Shown: positions 1 to 7,581, counted from the first letter of the stretch. The stretch is DNA of 18,854 nucleotides from Thiotrichaceae bacterium (GCA_027008665.1 JALVEA010000007.1:1-18854); one strand, 5' to 3'. A program made the numbers and translations. Notes: generated by a model from the letters alone, not told the origin.

Positions 1-405
1 AAATACATTATTGACGGTGTGTTTAATCACAGAACCTAATGATTTTTTAACATCAATTCGCCAACCATGTTCTGTTTTTACTAAAACAGTACGCCCCGGA
101 ATGCGTATGCTTTTTTTGTTCTGCCCTTTAGTATGCAATATAACCCCAATTTCAGCACTTTTCTCGCCCATCATCGTCTCTCCTAAATCAAAACGTTCGG
201 GATGTGTTTTACTGCTATTGAGATATTTTAAATAATCAACGGTATCCCATGTTGCCAAAGCCTTTGCTTGCTCCATATCTTTATCAATCACCGCTTGCCA
301 AAATACCTTCGTCACGGCTTCTGGGGAATCAGAGACATCATCACTACAGCCGACAAGAAAAAGGATAAAAAAATAAAAAGGGATCATCATAAGGTGTTTT
401 TTCAT
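1..405 (-). CDS. Putative lipoprotein, 3' end outside window (hypothetical)
   Basis: Reading the minus strand from the ATG at 405-403 gives an open frame of 135 codons that runs off the left edge. The N-terminus starts MKKHLMMIPF, is followed by a hydrophobic stretch and then a lipobox LVGC with Cys20, so it is probably a lipid-anchored envelope protein. After a short acidic spacer (SDDVSDSPE) comes a small alpha+beta domain with FWQAV near residue 35 and HGWRIDV near 119-125. This resembles the NTF2-like/DUF4878 type of small lipoprotein, but I cannot name a family with certainty and no catalytic motif is visible. Its start codon overlaps the mtaB stop as ATGA, which implies translational coupling. 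The function is unknown. The start and signal are well supported; the product name is not. Confidence 0.75.
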   Translation of the reverse strand, partial: MKKHLMMIPFYFFILFLVGCSDDVSDSPEAVTKVFWQAVIDKDMEQAKALATWDTVDYLKYLNSSKTHPERFDLGETMMGEKSAEIGVILHTKGQNKKSIRIPGRTVLVKTEHGWRIDVKKSLGSVIKHTVNNVF

Positions 406-1706
406 AAGAGTGTTCCTTGTAAAAGAAGCCTATCAGTGGAAAAAGCATGAATTTTCACTGGAGTAATTTTATTTTTCAAACCAAGATTACTTTCTGATAT
501 AGCATTATTTATTACTATTTCAACCTTTAAATAATTAGGAGTATAACCGCTAAAAATTATTTGCCCAGCATCATTTTTCTTTTGTTGCTCCCAAAGCACA
601 TCAACTACCAAGCCTTTTTGAGAGGCTAATAACTGTTGTTTCATTTTAGTGGCTAAACAATGCAATTCTTTACTACGTTGTTTTTTAATATCATTAGCAA
701 TAGGATTGGCTAAACTTGCCGCCTTAGTCCCTTCACGAGGTGAATAAGAAAAAATATGCAAATGCCCAAAACCAATTGACTCTACATATTGCATTGTTTG
801 TTGCCATTCCTGCTCCGTCTCCCCAGGAAAGCCAACAATAATATCTGAAGTCACATTAAAATTAGGGACAACAGCACGTATCTGTTTAATAAGTTGACTA
901 AATTCAGCCGTTTTACAACGACGTGACATACGTCTTAGAACCGTATCTGCACCACTTTGCAAAGGTAAATGCATATGTGGCATTAAACGTGAATTTTCGA
1001 ATAAGGCAAAAAAGTTCTCTGGCAAATCCCACGGCTCTACCGAAGCAAAACGTATCCGTGGCATATCGGTCTCTTGTAATAGGCTTTTTACTAATTCATA
1101 CAAAGATGCATCAATATCACTGCCATAGCCTCCCACATGAACACCTGTTAAAACAATCTCCTGTATCTCTTCCTCAACCAATAAATTCACTTCATCAATA
1201 ATATCTCGCAAGCTTCTACTGCGCTCCTCCCCTCTTGCAAGCGTTACAATACAAAAGGTGCAACGATAACGACAACCATCTTGAATTTTAACAAAGGCAC
1301 GTTGTCGCCCACGGACAAATAAAGAACTTTCACCAGGTTCCATTGCAATCAAAGGCATGGTATTAGCTGCAAAAGCTTCCATAACAGTTTGTGGTAATTG
1401 ATCTTTTTCTTGATTTGGAATCACTAGATCAACCCCTATTCTTTGTGCTACTTTTTCTGCATCTAAAGTAGCGTAACAGCCACTAACAACCAGTTTTGAA
1501 TGGGGATTTTCTCGATGTAAACGATTCATTAGTTTACGGGATTTCTTGCTTGCATCTACCGTGACAGCACAGGTATTGACCACCACAACATCGGCAAACT
1601 CAGGATCAGTGACAATATCATGACCTGATAAACGAAAAGAACGAGACCATTGCTCTAATTCTGCCTCGTTTAAACGACAACCCAACGCTTTTAAATGTAC
1701 TTTCAT
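402..1706 (-). CDS. mtaB: tRNA (N6-threonylcarbamoyladenosine(37)-C2)-methylthiotransferase MtaB
   Basis: This radical-SAM methylthiotransferase adds a methylthio group to t6A37 of ANN-decoding tRNAs in the cytoplasm, using SAM and two [4Fe-4S] clusters. The N-terminal domain holds the auxiliary-cluster cysteines C10, C46 and C77 (ALGCRLNEAE, VNTCAV, SGCYA). The radical-SAM CxxxCxxC motif is C145-C149-C152 (CRYRCTFC). The sequences VTSDIIVGFPGET and the C-terminal TRAM-like part (about 370-432) fit the family, and 434 residues is a normal length. The frame is open to a GTG at 1736, but that codon lies inside the ppiD terminator hairpin, whereas the ATG at 1706 begins MKVHLKALGC exactly where family members start; I chose 1706. 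It is transcribed after ppiD and overlaps the next lipoprotein gene by ATGA. MiaB and RimO are ruled out by the overall MtaB-type N-terminus, though this is judged by eye. Confidence 0.93.
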   Translation of the reverse strand: MKVHLKALGCRLNEAELEQWSRSFRLSGHDIVTDPEFADVVVVNTCAVTVDASKKSRKLMNRLHRENPHSKLVVSGCYATLDAEKVAQRIGVDLVIPNQEKDQLPQTVMEAFAANTMPLIAMEPGESSLFVRGRQRAFVKIQDGCRYRCTFCIVTLARGEERSRSLRDIIDEVNLLVEEEIQEIVLTGVHVGGYGSDIDASLYELVKSLLQETDMPRIRFASVEPWDLPENFFALFENSRLMPHMHLPLQSGADTVLRRMSRRCKTAEFSQLIKQIRAVVPNFNVTSDIIVGFPGETEQEWQQTMQYVESIGFGHLHIFSYSPREGTKAASLANPIANDIKKQRSKELHCLATKMKQQLLASQKGLVVDVLWEQQKKNDAGQIIFSGYTPNYLKVEIVINNAISESNLGLKNKITPVKIHAFSTDRLLLQGTLL

Positions 1707-1721
1707 AAATTCAACAAAACC

Positions 1722-1752
1722 AAAAAAAGCCCGCACACAAGTTGACGGGCTT
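1722..1752 (-). terminator. Rho-independent terminator after ppiD
   Basis: On the minus strand a 7-bp stem (AAGCCCG / CGGGCTT, positions 1746-1752 and 1727-1733) with a 12-nt loop is followed by a run of T residues (1722-1728). It sits 86 bp past the ppiD stop and just before mtaB. It probably ends the ppiD transcript or attenuates read-through into mtaB. Confidence 0.75.
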
Positions 1753-1770
1753 CAATTACTAAAGATTAAA

Positions 1771-1821
1771 GTTACTCCAAGGAAATAAACGCGCAAACAG
1801 CGTTTATTCCCTTGAAGTAGC
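1771..1821 (-). repeat. Long imperfect inverted repeat (22-bp arms, 7-nt loop) in the ppiD-mtaB gap
   Basis: Arms at 1771-1792 and 1800-1821 pair over 22 positions around the loop GCAAACA. As plus-strand RNA there would be two C/A-type mismatches, but as minus-strand RNA both become G-U wobbles and only one mismatch remains. The structure therefore fits best as RNA made from the ppiD transcript. It begins 17 bp after the ppiD stop and has no T-run of its own. Likely roles are protection or processing of the ppiD mRNA 3' end, or a part of the termination region with the hairpin at 1722-1752. Confidence 0.8.
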
Positions 1822-1837
1822 TTAAACAAATTACAAC

Positions 1838-3718
1838 TTATTCACTCTTTTCCTTAAAAATAACAACATCAGCTTCTTCACGCAATGCTTTTATAACTGC
1901 ACTACGTTCACGCAAACCAATAGCATTAGCGTATAAATCTCTCGCCGTTTTATCTACCGTAGCATCACCATCTTTTACTGTTTTTAGGGCAATTAAAATA
2001 TAATCTCCTGATGGCATAATAACATTAGAATAAACGCTTTTAGTTTCCTTGGGAATATTCATTGCAAAGACTTTTCTAACAACTTCTACAAAAGGCTTAT
2101 TTGCTTGGCGAGTAACTGCTTCAAATTTTTCAACCGCCTCCACAGTTGCTCCAATATCAGCTAATGATGCCCAATTACCCGTAGATTTGAGCTTAGCTAA
2201 TAAAGCCTCGCCTTTTTTATTCACTAATTTACGTGTCTCCGCATTAATAATGCTCTGTTTAATTTCCTCACTTACATCTGCTAAAGGTATCGGTGCGGGT
2301 GCTTGTTTACTATGAATTCGAATAACCGCTACCTCTGTATCAGAGAGTTCGATCAACACTGAATTTTTTGCCTCATCAAATACGGCAGGTGAAAAAACTT
2401 CTTGAAGTACTTTTTGATTGGCTGTCAATTCTTTTCCACCTTCACGGGTAAACCAATCTGATGTTTCCACTTTTAAACCCACCGCTTGGGCGGCAGGATC
2501 AAGACTGCTATCATTTTCAAAAGCAACGGTATTTAAGGTTTCAACCTGCTCTTGAAATAGTTTTTCTGCTTTCTCTTTACGATAATTTTCCTCAATTTGA
2601 ACTTTAGCTTGCTCAAATGTTTGTTGTACTTCTGGTTTTATTTCTGACACTTTAATTAACTCATAACCAGATTCTGTTCTTACGACAGGTGAAAGTTCAT
2701 CCTTTTTTAAGGAAAAAGCCGTTTTTTCAAATTCCGGTCCCATATCACCGCGAGCTAAAAAACCTAGATCATTAGCAATGATATTTTCAGCTTTCTTTGA
2801 CAAAGCCTCTTCATAGTTTATCTTTCCTGATAAAATTCGCTGGTAAATCGCTTCGGCTCGCTTCTTCGCTTCTTCATCTTTGCCATCCACTATTTTCACC
2901 AAAATATGTGCAACCTTACGTTCCTCTGGAGTTACATATTGCTCCATATTCTCCTCATAGTAACTCTGCAATAACTCCTTACCAACATTAACTGACTTTG
3001 CCAAATCATCAACCTTCAAATGGACATAGTTGATTTTTACCTTTTCTTTTGTCTTGTAACGATCAGAATGTGAATCATAATAAGCCTTTACATCCGCATC
3101 ACTCGGCTTTATTTGTTCTTTATAACTATCAAGCTTTAGGGTAAATATTTCAAAATCACGCGTTTGTTTGGATAAGGCTTGATACGAAGCGACTTGGCTC
3201 TCTGGAATAAAACTAGTACTCATTATTCCATTTAACAACTGTCGGTTAGAAATATTTTGACGTAAAGTATTTTCATAATTCACTTTATTTCTTCGATTAG
3301 ATGCTAGTAATCTCTCATAGGTTTCTTTATCAAACACACCCTCTTTTTGAAAAGAAGGAGTATTGGAAATAATAGAAAAAACTTCTTCATCACTCGCACG
3401 ATAACCATTCTTCTTCGCTTCTTGTCGAATCAAAGCTCGATTAATCAGTGCTTCTAATGCTTGAGACTTCAGTGATCTATCATTGAAATTTGGCGGTAAT
3501 CGTCCACCTAGCATAGAGGTTAAGCGCTGCTTTTGTTCTAATAATTCATTTTGCACCTCACGGATAGAAATCTCTTCTCCATTGACTGTCGCAGCAATCA
3601 GCTTATTACCACCGCCTATATAAGAATTAATTCCAAAAAGGGCAAATGGAACACTAATTAAACCGACGACTAGGTATGCAAGCCAACCTTTAGCTTTGTC
3701 ATTAATAGTTTGCAGCAT
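1838..3718 (-). CDS. ppiD: Peptidyl-prolyl isomerase / periplasmic chaperone PpiD (SurA-like)
   Basis: PpiD is an inner-membrane-anchored periplasmic folding factor that acts on proteins leaving the Sec translocon. The protein has a cytoplasmic N-terminus, MLQTINDKAKGW, then one membrane segment at about 12-30. A SurA-type N-terminal chaperone region follows (about 40-200, with FNDRSLKSQALEALINRALI). A parvulin-type domain spans about 265-360 (RKVAHILVK, DLGFLARGDMGPEFE, ESGYELIKV), and a long C-terminal region completes 626 residues, the usual length. The upstream AAGAGA about 10 nt before the ATG is a fair ribosome binding site. Its position downstream of hupB is the usual one, here separated by tRNA genes. 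PpiD parvulin domains are often weakly active as isomerases, so the chaperone role is the safer statement. Confidence 0.93.
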   Translation of the reverse strand: MLQTINDKAKGWLAYLVVGLISVPFALFGINSYIGGGNKLIAATVNGEEISIREVQNELLEQKQRLTSMLGGRLPPNFNDRSLKSQALEALINRALIRQEAKKNGYRASDEEVFSIISNTPSFQKEGVFDKETYERLLASNRRNKVNYENTLRQNISNRQLLNGIMSTSFIPESQVASYQALSKQTRDFEIFTLKLDSYKEQIKPSDADVKAYYDSHSDRYKTKEKVKINYVHLKVDDLAKSVNVGKELLQSYYEENMEQYVTPEERKVAHILVKIVDGKDEEAKKRAEAIYQRILSGKINYEEALSKKAENIIANDLGFLARGDMGPEFEKTAFSLKKDELSPVVRTESGYELIKVSEIKPEVQQTFEQAKVQIEENYRKEKAEKLFQEQVETLNTVAFENDSSLDPAAQAVGLKVETSDWFTREGGKELTANQKVLQEVFSPAVFDEAKNSVLIELSDTEVAVIRIHSKQAPAPIPLADVSEEIKQSIINAETRKLVNKKGEALLAKLKSTGNWASLADIGATVEAVEKFEAVTRQANKPFVEVVRKVFAMNIPKETKSVYSNVIMPSGDYILIALKTVKDGDATVDKTARDLYANAIGLRERSAVIKALREEADVVIFKEKSE

Positions 3719-3912
3719 GATTTTTTGTTATCTCTTGAATAGTTTTTTTAGAATTTTAAGAAAAAGTAAGCATTAAGGATTTATAAAAATAGTGGATTCC
3801 CATCGGCAATCCTGATTCGGTAGCGAATAATACCTTAATGTGTTTAAGCTTTCCATGCCTAGAAACTAGGATGCAATAATTTATGAAATAGGCAGAAATA
3901 GGTATAAGGCAT

Positions 3913-3938
3913 AAAAAAAGGATGCCGAAGCACCCTTT
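3913..3938 (-). terminator. UUCG-tetraloop terminator of the tRNA-Val/Asp operon
   Basis: In minus-strand RNA GGGUGC and GCAUCC pair around a cUUCGg tetraloop (3920-3935), flanked by A-U pairs and followed by seven U residues (3913-3919). It lies 10 nt beyond the 3' end of the last tRNA-Asp, so it ends the tRNA transcript before ppiD. Confidence 0.9.
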
Positions 3939-3944
3939 TAAAAT

Positions 3945-4021
3945 TGGCGGAGCGGACGGGACTCGAACCCGCGACCCCCGGCGTGACAGGCCGGTATTCT
4001 AACCAACTGAACTACCGCTCC
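3945..4021 (-). tRNA. tRNA-Asp(GTC), copy 1
   Basis: A complete 77-nt cloverleaf with encoded CCA. The acceptor GGAGCGG pairs with CCGCTCC, the discriminator is G, and the anticodon loop CTGTCAC gives GTC (reads GAC/GAU). The T-loop TTCGAGT is normal. It is identical to copy 2 at 4212-4288 and lies 3 nt downstream of tRNA-Val in the transcript. Confidence 0.97.
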
Positions 4022-4024
4022 AAG

Positions 4025-4100
4025 TGGTGGGTGATGAGAGACTTGAACTCCCGACAACCGCCTTGTAAGGGCGGGGCTCTACCAACTGAGCTAATCACCC
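4025..4100 (-). tRNA. tRNA-Val(TAC), copy 1
   Basis: A complete 76-nt cloverleaf with encoded CCA. The acceptor GGGTGAT pairs with ATCACCC, the discriminator is A, and the anticodon loop CTTACAA gives TAC (valine GUN codons). It is identical to copy 2 at 4292-4367. The T-stem contains one G-U pair. Confidence 0.97.
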
Positions 4101-4102
4101 AT

Positions 4103-4121
4103 CATTTATGAAACATAAATG
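4103..4121 (-). other. Leader hairpin just upstream of tRNA-Val copy 1
   Basis: A perfect 8-bp inverted repeat (CATTTATG / CATAAATG) with a 3-nt loop ends 2 nt before the mature 5' end of the tRNA. It lies between the predicted promoter and the tRNA and could steer 5' processing. A hairpin of the same size and loop precedes tRNA-Leu at 11550-11568. Confidence 0.6.
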
Positions 4122-4146
4122 ACGAAACTTATCAATGTTTACTATC

Positions 4147-4175
4147 TTTAAATAAACATTTTTTCTCTTTGTCAA
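4147..4175 (-). promoter_or_regulatory. Sigma70-type promoter for the second tRNA-Val/Asp pair
   Basis: The minus strand carries a perfect -35 TTGACA (4170-4175), a 17-nt spacer and a -10-like TTTAAA (4147-4152, 4 of 6 matches). The expected start is near 4140, about 40 nt before tRNA-Val copy 1. This would give the downstream pair its own transcription even if the upstream pair depends on the hupB transcript. Confidence 0.6.
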
Positions 4176-4211
4176 AGAGAGGAGAGAATCATAAAATATT
4201 CTCTTTAAATA

Positions 4212-4288
4212 TGGCGGAGCGGACGGGACTCGAACCCGCGACCCCCGGCGTGACAGGCCGGTATTCTAACCAACTGAACTACCGCTCC
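4212..4288 (-). tRNA. tRNA-Asp(GTC), copy 2
   Basis: Identical over 77 nt to the copy at 3945-4021, including the encoded CCA and GTC anticodon. It lies 3 nt after tRNA-Val copy 2 in the direction of transcription. Confidence 0.97.
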
Positions 4289-4291
4289 AAA

Positions 4292-4367
4292 TGGTGGGTG
4301 ATGAGAGACTTGAACTCCCGACAACCGCCTTGTAAGGGCGGGGCTCTACCAACTGAGCTAATCACCC
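4292..4367 (-). tRNA. tRNA-Val(TAC), copy 2
   Basis: Identical over 76 nt to the copy at 4025-4100. Its mature 5' end lies only 15 nt after the hupB stop codon with no terminator visible between them, so it is probably cut from a hupB-tRNA transcript. Confidence 0.97.
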
Positions 4368-4382
4368 CTAACTAAGAGCGCG

Positions 4383-4655
4383 TTAGTTTACGGCATCTTT
4401 CAATGCTTTACCAGCCTTAAATGCGGGATTTTTTGATGCTTTAATTTGAATCGCTTCTCCTGTACGTGGATTACGACCAGTACGCGCACTACGATCACGA
4501 ACTAGAAAGGTACCAAAGCCAATTAGGGTCACTTGATCGCCACCCTCTAGCGTATCTGTTACTGTTTCAACAAAACTTTTATAAGCACGTTCTGCATCTG
4601 CTTTGGTTAAACCTGATTTCTCAGCCATAGACGCTACTAATTGTGACTTATTCAT
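4383..4655 (-). CDS. hupB: DNA-binding protein HU-beta
   Basis: HU is a small dimeric nucleoid protein that bends and compacts DNA with little sequence preference. The 90 residues match the family length. The signature GFGTFLVRDRSARTGRNP at about 46-63 includes the arm-tip R61-N62-P63 used for DNA intercalation, and the C-terminus NPAFKAGKALKDAVN is typical. An AGGA about 10 nt upstream supports the ATG at 4655. Its place directly after lon and before ppiD marks it as the HupB paralogue rather than HupA or IHF. tRNA-Val follows only 15 nt after the stop codon. Confidence 0.96.
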   Translation of the reverse strand: MNKSQLVASMAEKSGLTKADAERAYKSFVETVTDTLEGGDQVTLIGFGTFLVRDRSARTGRNPRTGEAIQIKASKNPAFKAGKALKDAVN

Positions 4656-4786
4656 ATAATCCTAATCCTTCTGATATATTTAGGTGTGGGTAGACTCATT
4701 AATTATTCAGCTTATGAAAAATAAAATACAGTGAGTTCTTACCATAAAAAGAGCAAATCGCAGATCATACTGTAAGTTTTTAAACC

Positions 4787-4810
4787 TAGCTAATAGATAT
4801 TTATTAGCTA
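4787..4810. repeat. Perfect 9-bp inverted repeat upstream of hupB
   Basis: TAGCTAATA and TATTAGCTA are separated by 6 bp, about 130-155 bp before the hupB start. It could be an operator for a dimeric regulator or part of a processing hairpin. No T-run follows on either strand, so it is not a standard terminator. Confidence 0.6.
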
Positions 4811-5044
4811 TAGATAAGTAGTAATATGCATACCGTATAGACCATTTGCTTAAAACGAGCCGTACTGTAAAGAATAGACCGCTTGCAATCAAGCCATAAA
4901 TGCATTTAGTTTACTGATTTTTCAGTAATCTTTTTCCTTATCCTAAATATTTAAAATTTACTAGGAGAAGTTTATTAAGATTTAGGGCTTTATATAAAAA
5001 TGATTCTTAACAATATTACAAATATCCTAAAGGAAACCCCAAAT

Positions 5045-5071
5045 AAAAAATCTATATAATACGAGTCGTAT
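5045..5071 (-). terminator. Possible weak terminator after lon
   Basis: On the minus strand ATACG and CGTAT pair around ACT (5059-5071), followed 8 nt later by six T residues (5045-5050). The stem is short and AT-rich. It is the only terminator-like element I see close to the lon stop, and the call is tentative. Confidence 0.35.
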
Positions 5072-5121
5072 AATTTATTATTTGAAACGTCTTTTAGAAT
5101 ACATAACAAAATGAGAAAAAA

Positions 5122-7545
5122 TTAATGGGCTCTTACTCTATTTTCATTATCCTCAAAATTTGATTTTTGTGCAGGCGTTGAATTAGATACACCCTCATCT
5201 TCATCATCTTCCGACAAGGGGTCTGGTCGAGACTCTAAGGCGATTTCTAATACTTCATCAATCCATTTTACGGGCTTAATGGTTAAACCTTTCTTAACAT
5301 TAGCAGGTATATCAGTTAAGTCTTTTTCATTATCCATTGGAATTAAAACAACCGTTATTCCACCACGATGCGCTGCCAGTAATTTCTCTTTCAAGCCACC
5401 AATCGGTAATACTTCACCTCTCAGTGTAATCTCACCAGTCATTGCAACTTCTGCCTTAACAGGGATATTCGTCATTGCAGACACAATTGCCGTTACCATG
5501 CCAACACCTGCACTAGGACCATCTTTAGGTGTTGCGCCTTCTGGCACATGGATATGAACATTATGCTTCTTTAAATACTTGCGTGAAATACCCAATTGAG
5601 CCGCACGGCTTTTAACCACTGTCTCGGCCGCTTGAATCGACTCTTGCATCACTTTACCAAGACTACCTGTACTTTTGATACTACCATTTCCAGCTAGAGC
5701 AACGCTTTCAATTGTGAGTAATTCTCCTCCTACAGAAGTCCAAGCTAAACCCGTTACCTGCCCTACCTGATTTTCTTTATCGGCACGTCCAAAATCAAAA
5801 CGTTTCACTCCTAAATACTTCTCAATATTTCTAGCGCTAACCGATGATTTTTTCTTCTTTTTTAGCAAATGCTCACGAATTGTTTTGCGACAAATCTTTG
5901 AAATCTCACGATCAAGATTTCTAACCCCTGCTTCACGGGTGTAATAACGAATAATCGAGAGAATCGCGCTATCACTCACCGTTAGCTCACCTTTTTTAAT
6001 GCCATTTTCTTTAAATTTCTTTGGCATTAAATAATTTTTAGCAATATTTAATTTTTCATCTTCGGTGTATCCAGGAATATGGATGACTTCCATTCTGTCT
6101 AATAAAGGGCCTGGAATATTCATACTATTAGAAGTAGCAACAAACATCACGTCTGATAAATCAAAATCAACTTCAAGATAATGATCAGCAAAGGTATGAT
6201 TTTGTTCAGGGTCTAAGACTTCCAATAAAGCAGAGGCAGGATCACCACGAAAATCCGTTGCCATTTTATCAATTTCATCTAATAAAAAGAGGGGATTTCT
6301 TTTTCCTACACGCGATAAATTCTGAATAATTTTCCCTGGCAAAGCACCGATATAAGTACGACGATGCCCTCTTATTTCTGCTTCATCACGCACGCCACCT
6401 AATGCCATACGGGTATATTTACGTCCTGTTGCTCTAGCAATTGATTGTCCTAGAGAGGTTTTTCCAACACCAGGAGGGCCTACCAAGCATAAAATAGCCC
6501 CTTTTAATTTTTTTACCCGTTGTTGTACTGCCAGATACTCAACAATCCTTTCTTTGACTTTATCCAAACCATAATGATCAGCATCTAAAATATTTTGTGC
6601 TTTACTCAAATCTGCAATAATTCTAGATTTTTTCTTCCAAGGTAGCCCTACCATCCAGTCGATATAATTACGCACAACGGTTGCTTCGGCTGACATAGGC
6701 GACATCATTTTTAGTTTATTAAGCTCTGTGCTTACCTTTTCTTTTGCTTCCTTAGGCATACCCGCTTTATTAATTTTTTGTTCTAGCTCATCCATTTCAC
6801 TAGGGGCTTCATCCATGTCCCCTAATTCTTTTTGAATCGCCTTCATCTGCTCGTTAAGATAGTATTCGCGTTGGCTTTTATCCATTTGTTGCTTTACACG
6901 CCCACGAATACGCTTTTCAACTTGCAATAAGTCAATCTCAACATCAACTAGCTCAATCAATTTATTCAGACGCAACTTTACATTCAGTATCTCAAGAATT
7001 TCTTGTTTTTCTGCTACTTTAAGATTTAAATGCGAAGCAACGGTATCAGCTAATCGAGTGGGTTCATTAATTCCTGATAATGAAGATAAGACTTCTGAAG
7101 GGATTTTCTTATTTAATTTGACATATTTTTCAAACTGGCTGACCAGCATTCGACTAAGTAACTCAAGTTTTCGTTCTTCAACCTCACCATCAAATACAAG
7201 CGTTCTAACATCAGCCGTCAAATACCCTAAATCAACACTTGTTTTTAAAATAGCACTACGTTCAACACCTTCAACGAGCAATTTCAAAGTACCATCAGGT
7301 AATTTAAGAAGTTGTAAAATCGTTGCTAAGGTCGCAACAGAATAAATATCATCCTCTTCAGGATCATCTATTTCTGCACTTTTTTGAGCAACCAGTAAAA
7401 TCTGCTTACTTGTTTCCATTGCCATATCAAGTGCTTTTATGGACTTTTCTCTACCGACAAAAAGTGGAATTACCATATAAGGATAAACCACTACATCCCG
7501 TAGAGTTAAAACAGGAATATTTTTAATTATATTAGCCTCAGACAT
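5122..7545 (-). CDS. lon: ATP-dependent protease Lon (La)
   Basis: Lon is a cytoplasmic hexameric AAA+ serine protease that degrades misfolded and short-lived regulatory proteins. The N-terminal substrate domain covers about 1-200 (IPVLTLRDVVVYPYMVIPLF) and is followed by a helical region. The AAA+ module has Walker A GPPGVGKT at 356-363 and Walker B LLDEID at 421-426. The protease domain carries the Ser678-Lys721 dyad (PKDGPSAGVGM, GGLKEK). Its 807 residues are slightly longer than the roughly 784 of the E. coli enzyme because of an acidic, low-complexity C-terminal tail from about 775. GAGGTAG just before the ATG is a good ribosome binding site. A heat-shock-type promoter and a leader inverted repeat precede it. 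Confidence 0.97.
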   Translation of the reverse strand: MSEANIIKNIPVLTLRDVVVYPYMVIPLFVGREKSIKALDMAMETSKQILLVAQKSAEIDDPEEDDIYSVATLATILQLLKLPDGTLKLLVEGVERSAILKTSVDLGYLTADVRTLVFDGEVEERKLELLSRMLVSQFEKYVKLNKKIPSEVLSSLSGINEPTRLADTVASHLNLKVAEKQEILEILNVKLRLNKLIELVDVEIDLLQVEKRIRGRVKQQMDKSQREYYLNEQMKAIQKELGDMDEAPSEMDELEQKINKAGMPKEAKEKVSTELNKLKMMSPMSAEATVVRNYIDWMVGLPWKKKSRIIADLSKAQNILDADHYGLDKVKERIVEYLAVQQRVKKLKGAILCLVGPPGVGKTSLGQSIARATGRKYTRMALGGVRDEAEIRGHRRTYIGALPGKIIQNLSRVGKRNPLFLLDEIDKMATDFRGDPASALLEVLDPEQNHTFADHYLEVDFDLSDVMFVATSNSMNIPGPLLDRMEVIHIPGYTEDEKLNIAKNYLMPKKFKENGIKKGELTVSDSAILSIIRYYTREAGVRNLDREISKICRKTIREHLLKKKKKSSVSARNIEKYLGVKRFDFGRADKENQVGQVTGLAWTSVGGELLTIESVALAGNGSIKSTGSLGKVMQESIQAAETVVKSRAAQLGISRKYLKKHNVHIHVPEGATPKDGPSAGVGMVTAIVSAMTNIPVKAEVAMTGEITLRGEVLPIGGLKEKLLAAHRGGITVVLIPMDNEKDLTDIPANVKKGLTIKPVKWIDEVLEIALESRPDPLSEDDEDEGVSNSTPAQKSNFEDNENRVRAH

Positions 7546-7581
7546 AGCTACCTCAATGAAGGGAAATTAGAATAGCATTCT

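Larger units (their letters stand above)
3945..4367 (-). repeat. Tandem duplication of a tRNA-Val/tRNA-Asp cassette
   Basis: Units 3945-4100 and 4212-4367 are each 156 nt, start 267 bp apart and differ at a single base, in the 3-nt spacer between the two tRNAs. The 111 bp between the units holds a promoter and a hairpin and shows no clear similarity to the flanks. The tRNAs are perfectly conserved, as expected from recent duplication or gene conversion. Confidence 0.92.
4656..5121. other. lon-hupB intergenic region, AT-rich with several inverted repeats
   Basis: This 466-bp stretch holds no convincing gene; the longest frame (minus, 4707-4892) has no recognisable features or ribosome binding site. 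It contains a perfect 9-bp inverted repeat with a 6-nt loop (4787-4810, TAGCTAATA arms) and a perfect 7-bp hairpin with a 4-nt loop (4911-4928, TTACTGA arms). On the plus strand the latter is followed by a T-rich run. Near the lon end there is a short near-palindrome (5059-5071). The hupB promoter must lie here, but no pair of boxes stands out. Confidence 0.7.

Noticed and set aside
3860..3885. Short palindrome CCTAGAAACTAGG upstream of ppiD
   Set aside because: Five-base arms with a 3-nt loop are expected by chance in AT-rich DNA, and no nearby element supports a function.
4169..4375. 68-codon plus-strand frame with GLEPATPGVTGRYSNQL and RDLNSRQPP motifs
   Set aside because: It is the antisense reading of tRNA-Asp and tRNA-Val. 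Such tRNA shadows are a well-known source of false hypothetical proteins.
4707..4892. 61-codon minus-strand frame in the lon-hupB gap
   Set aside because: No ribosome binding site and an odd aromatic-rich sequence typical of random AT-rich DNA; no recognisable features.
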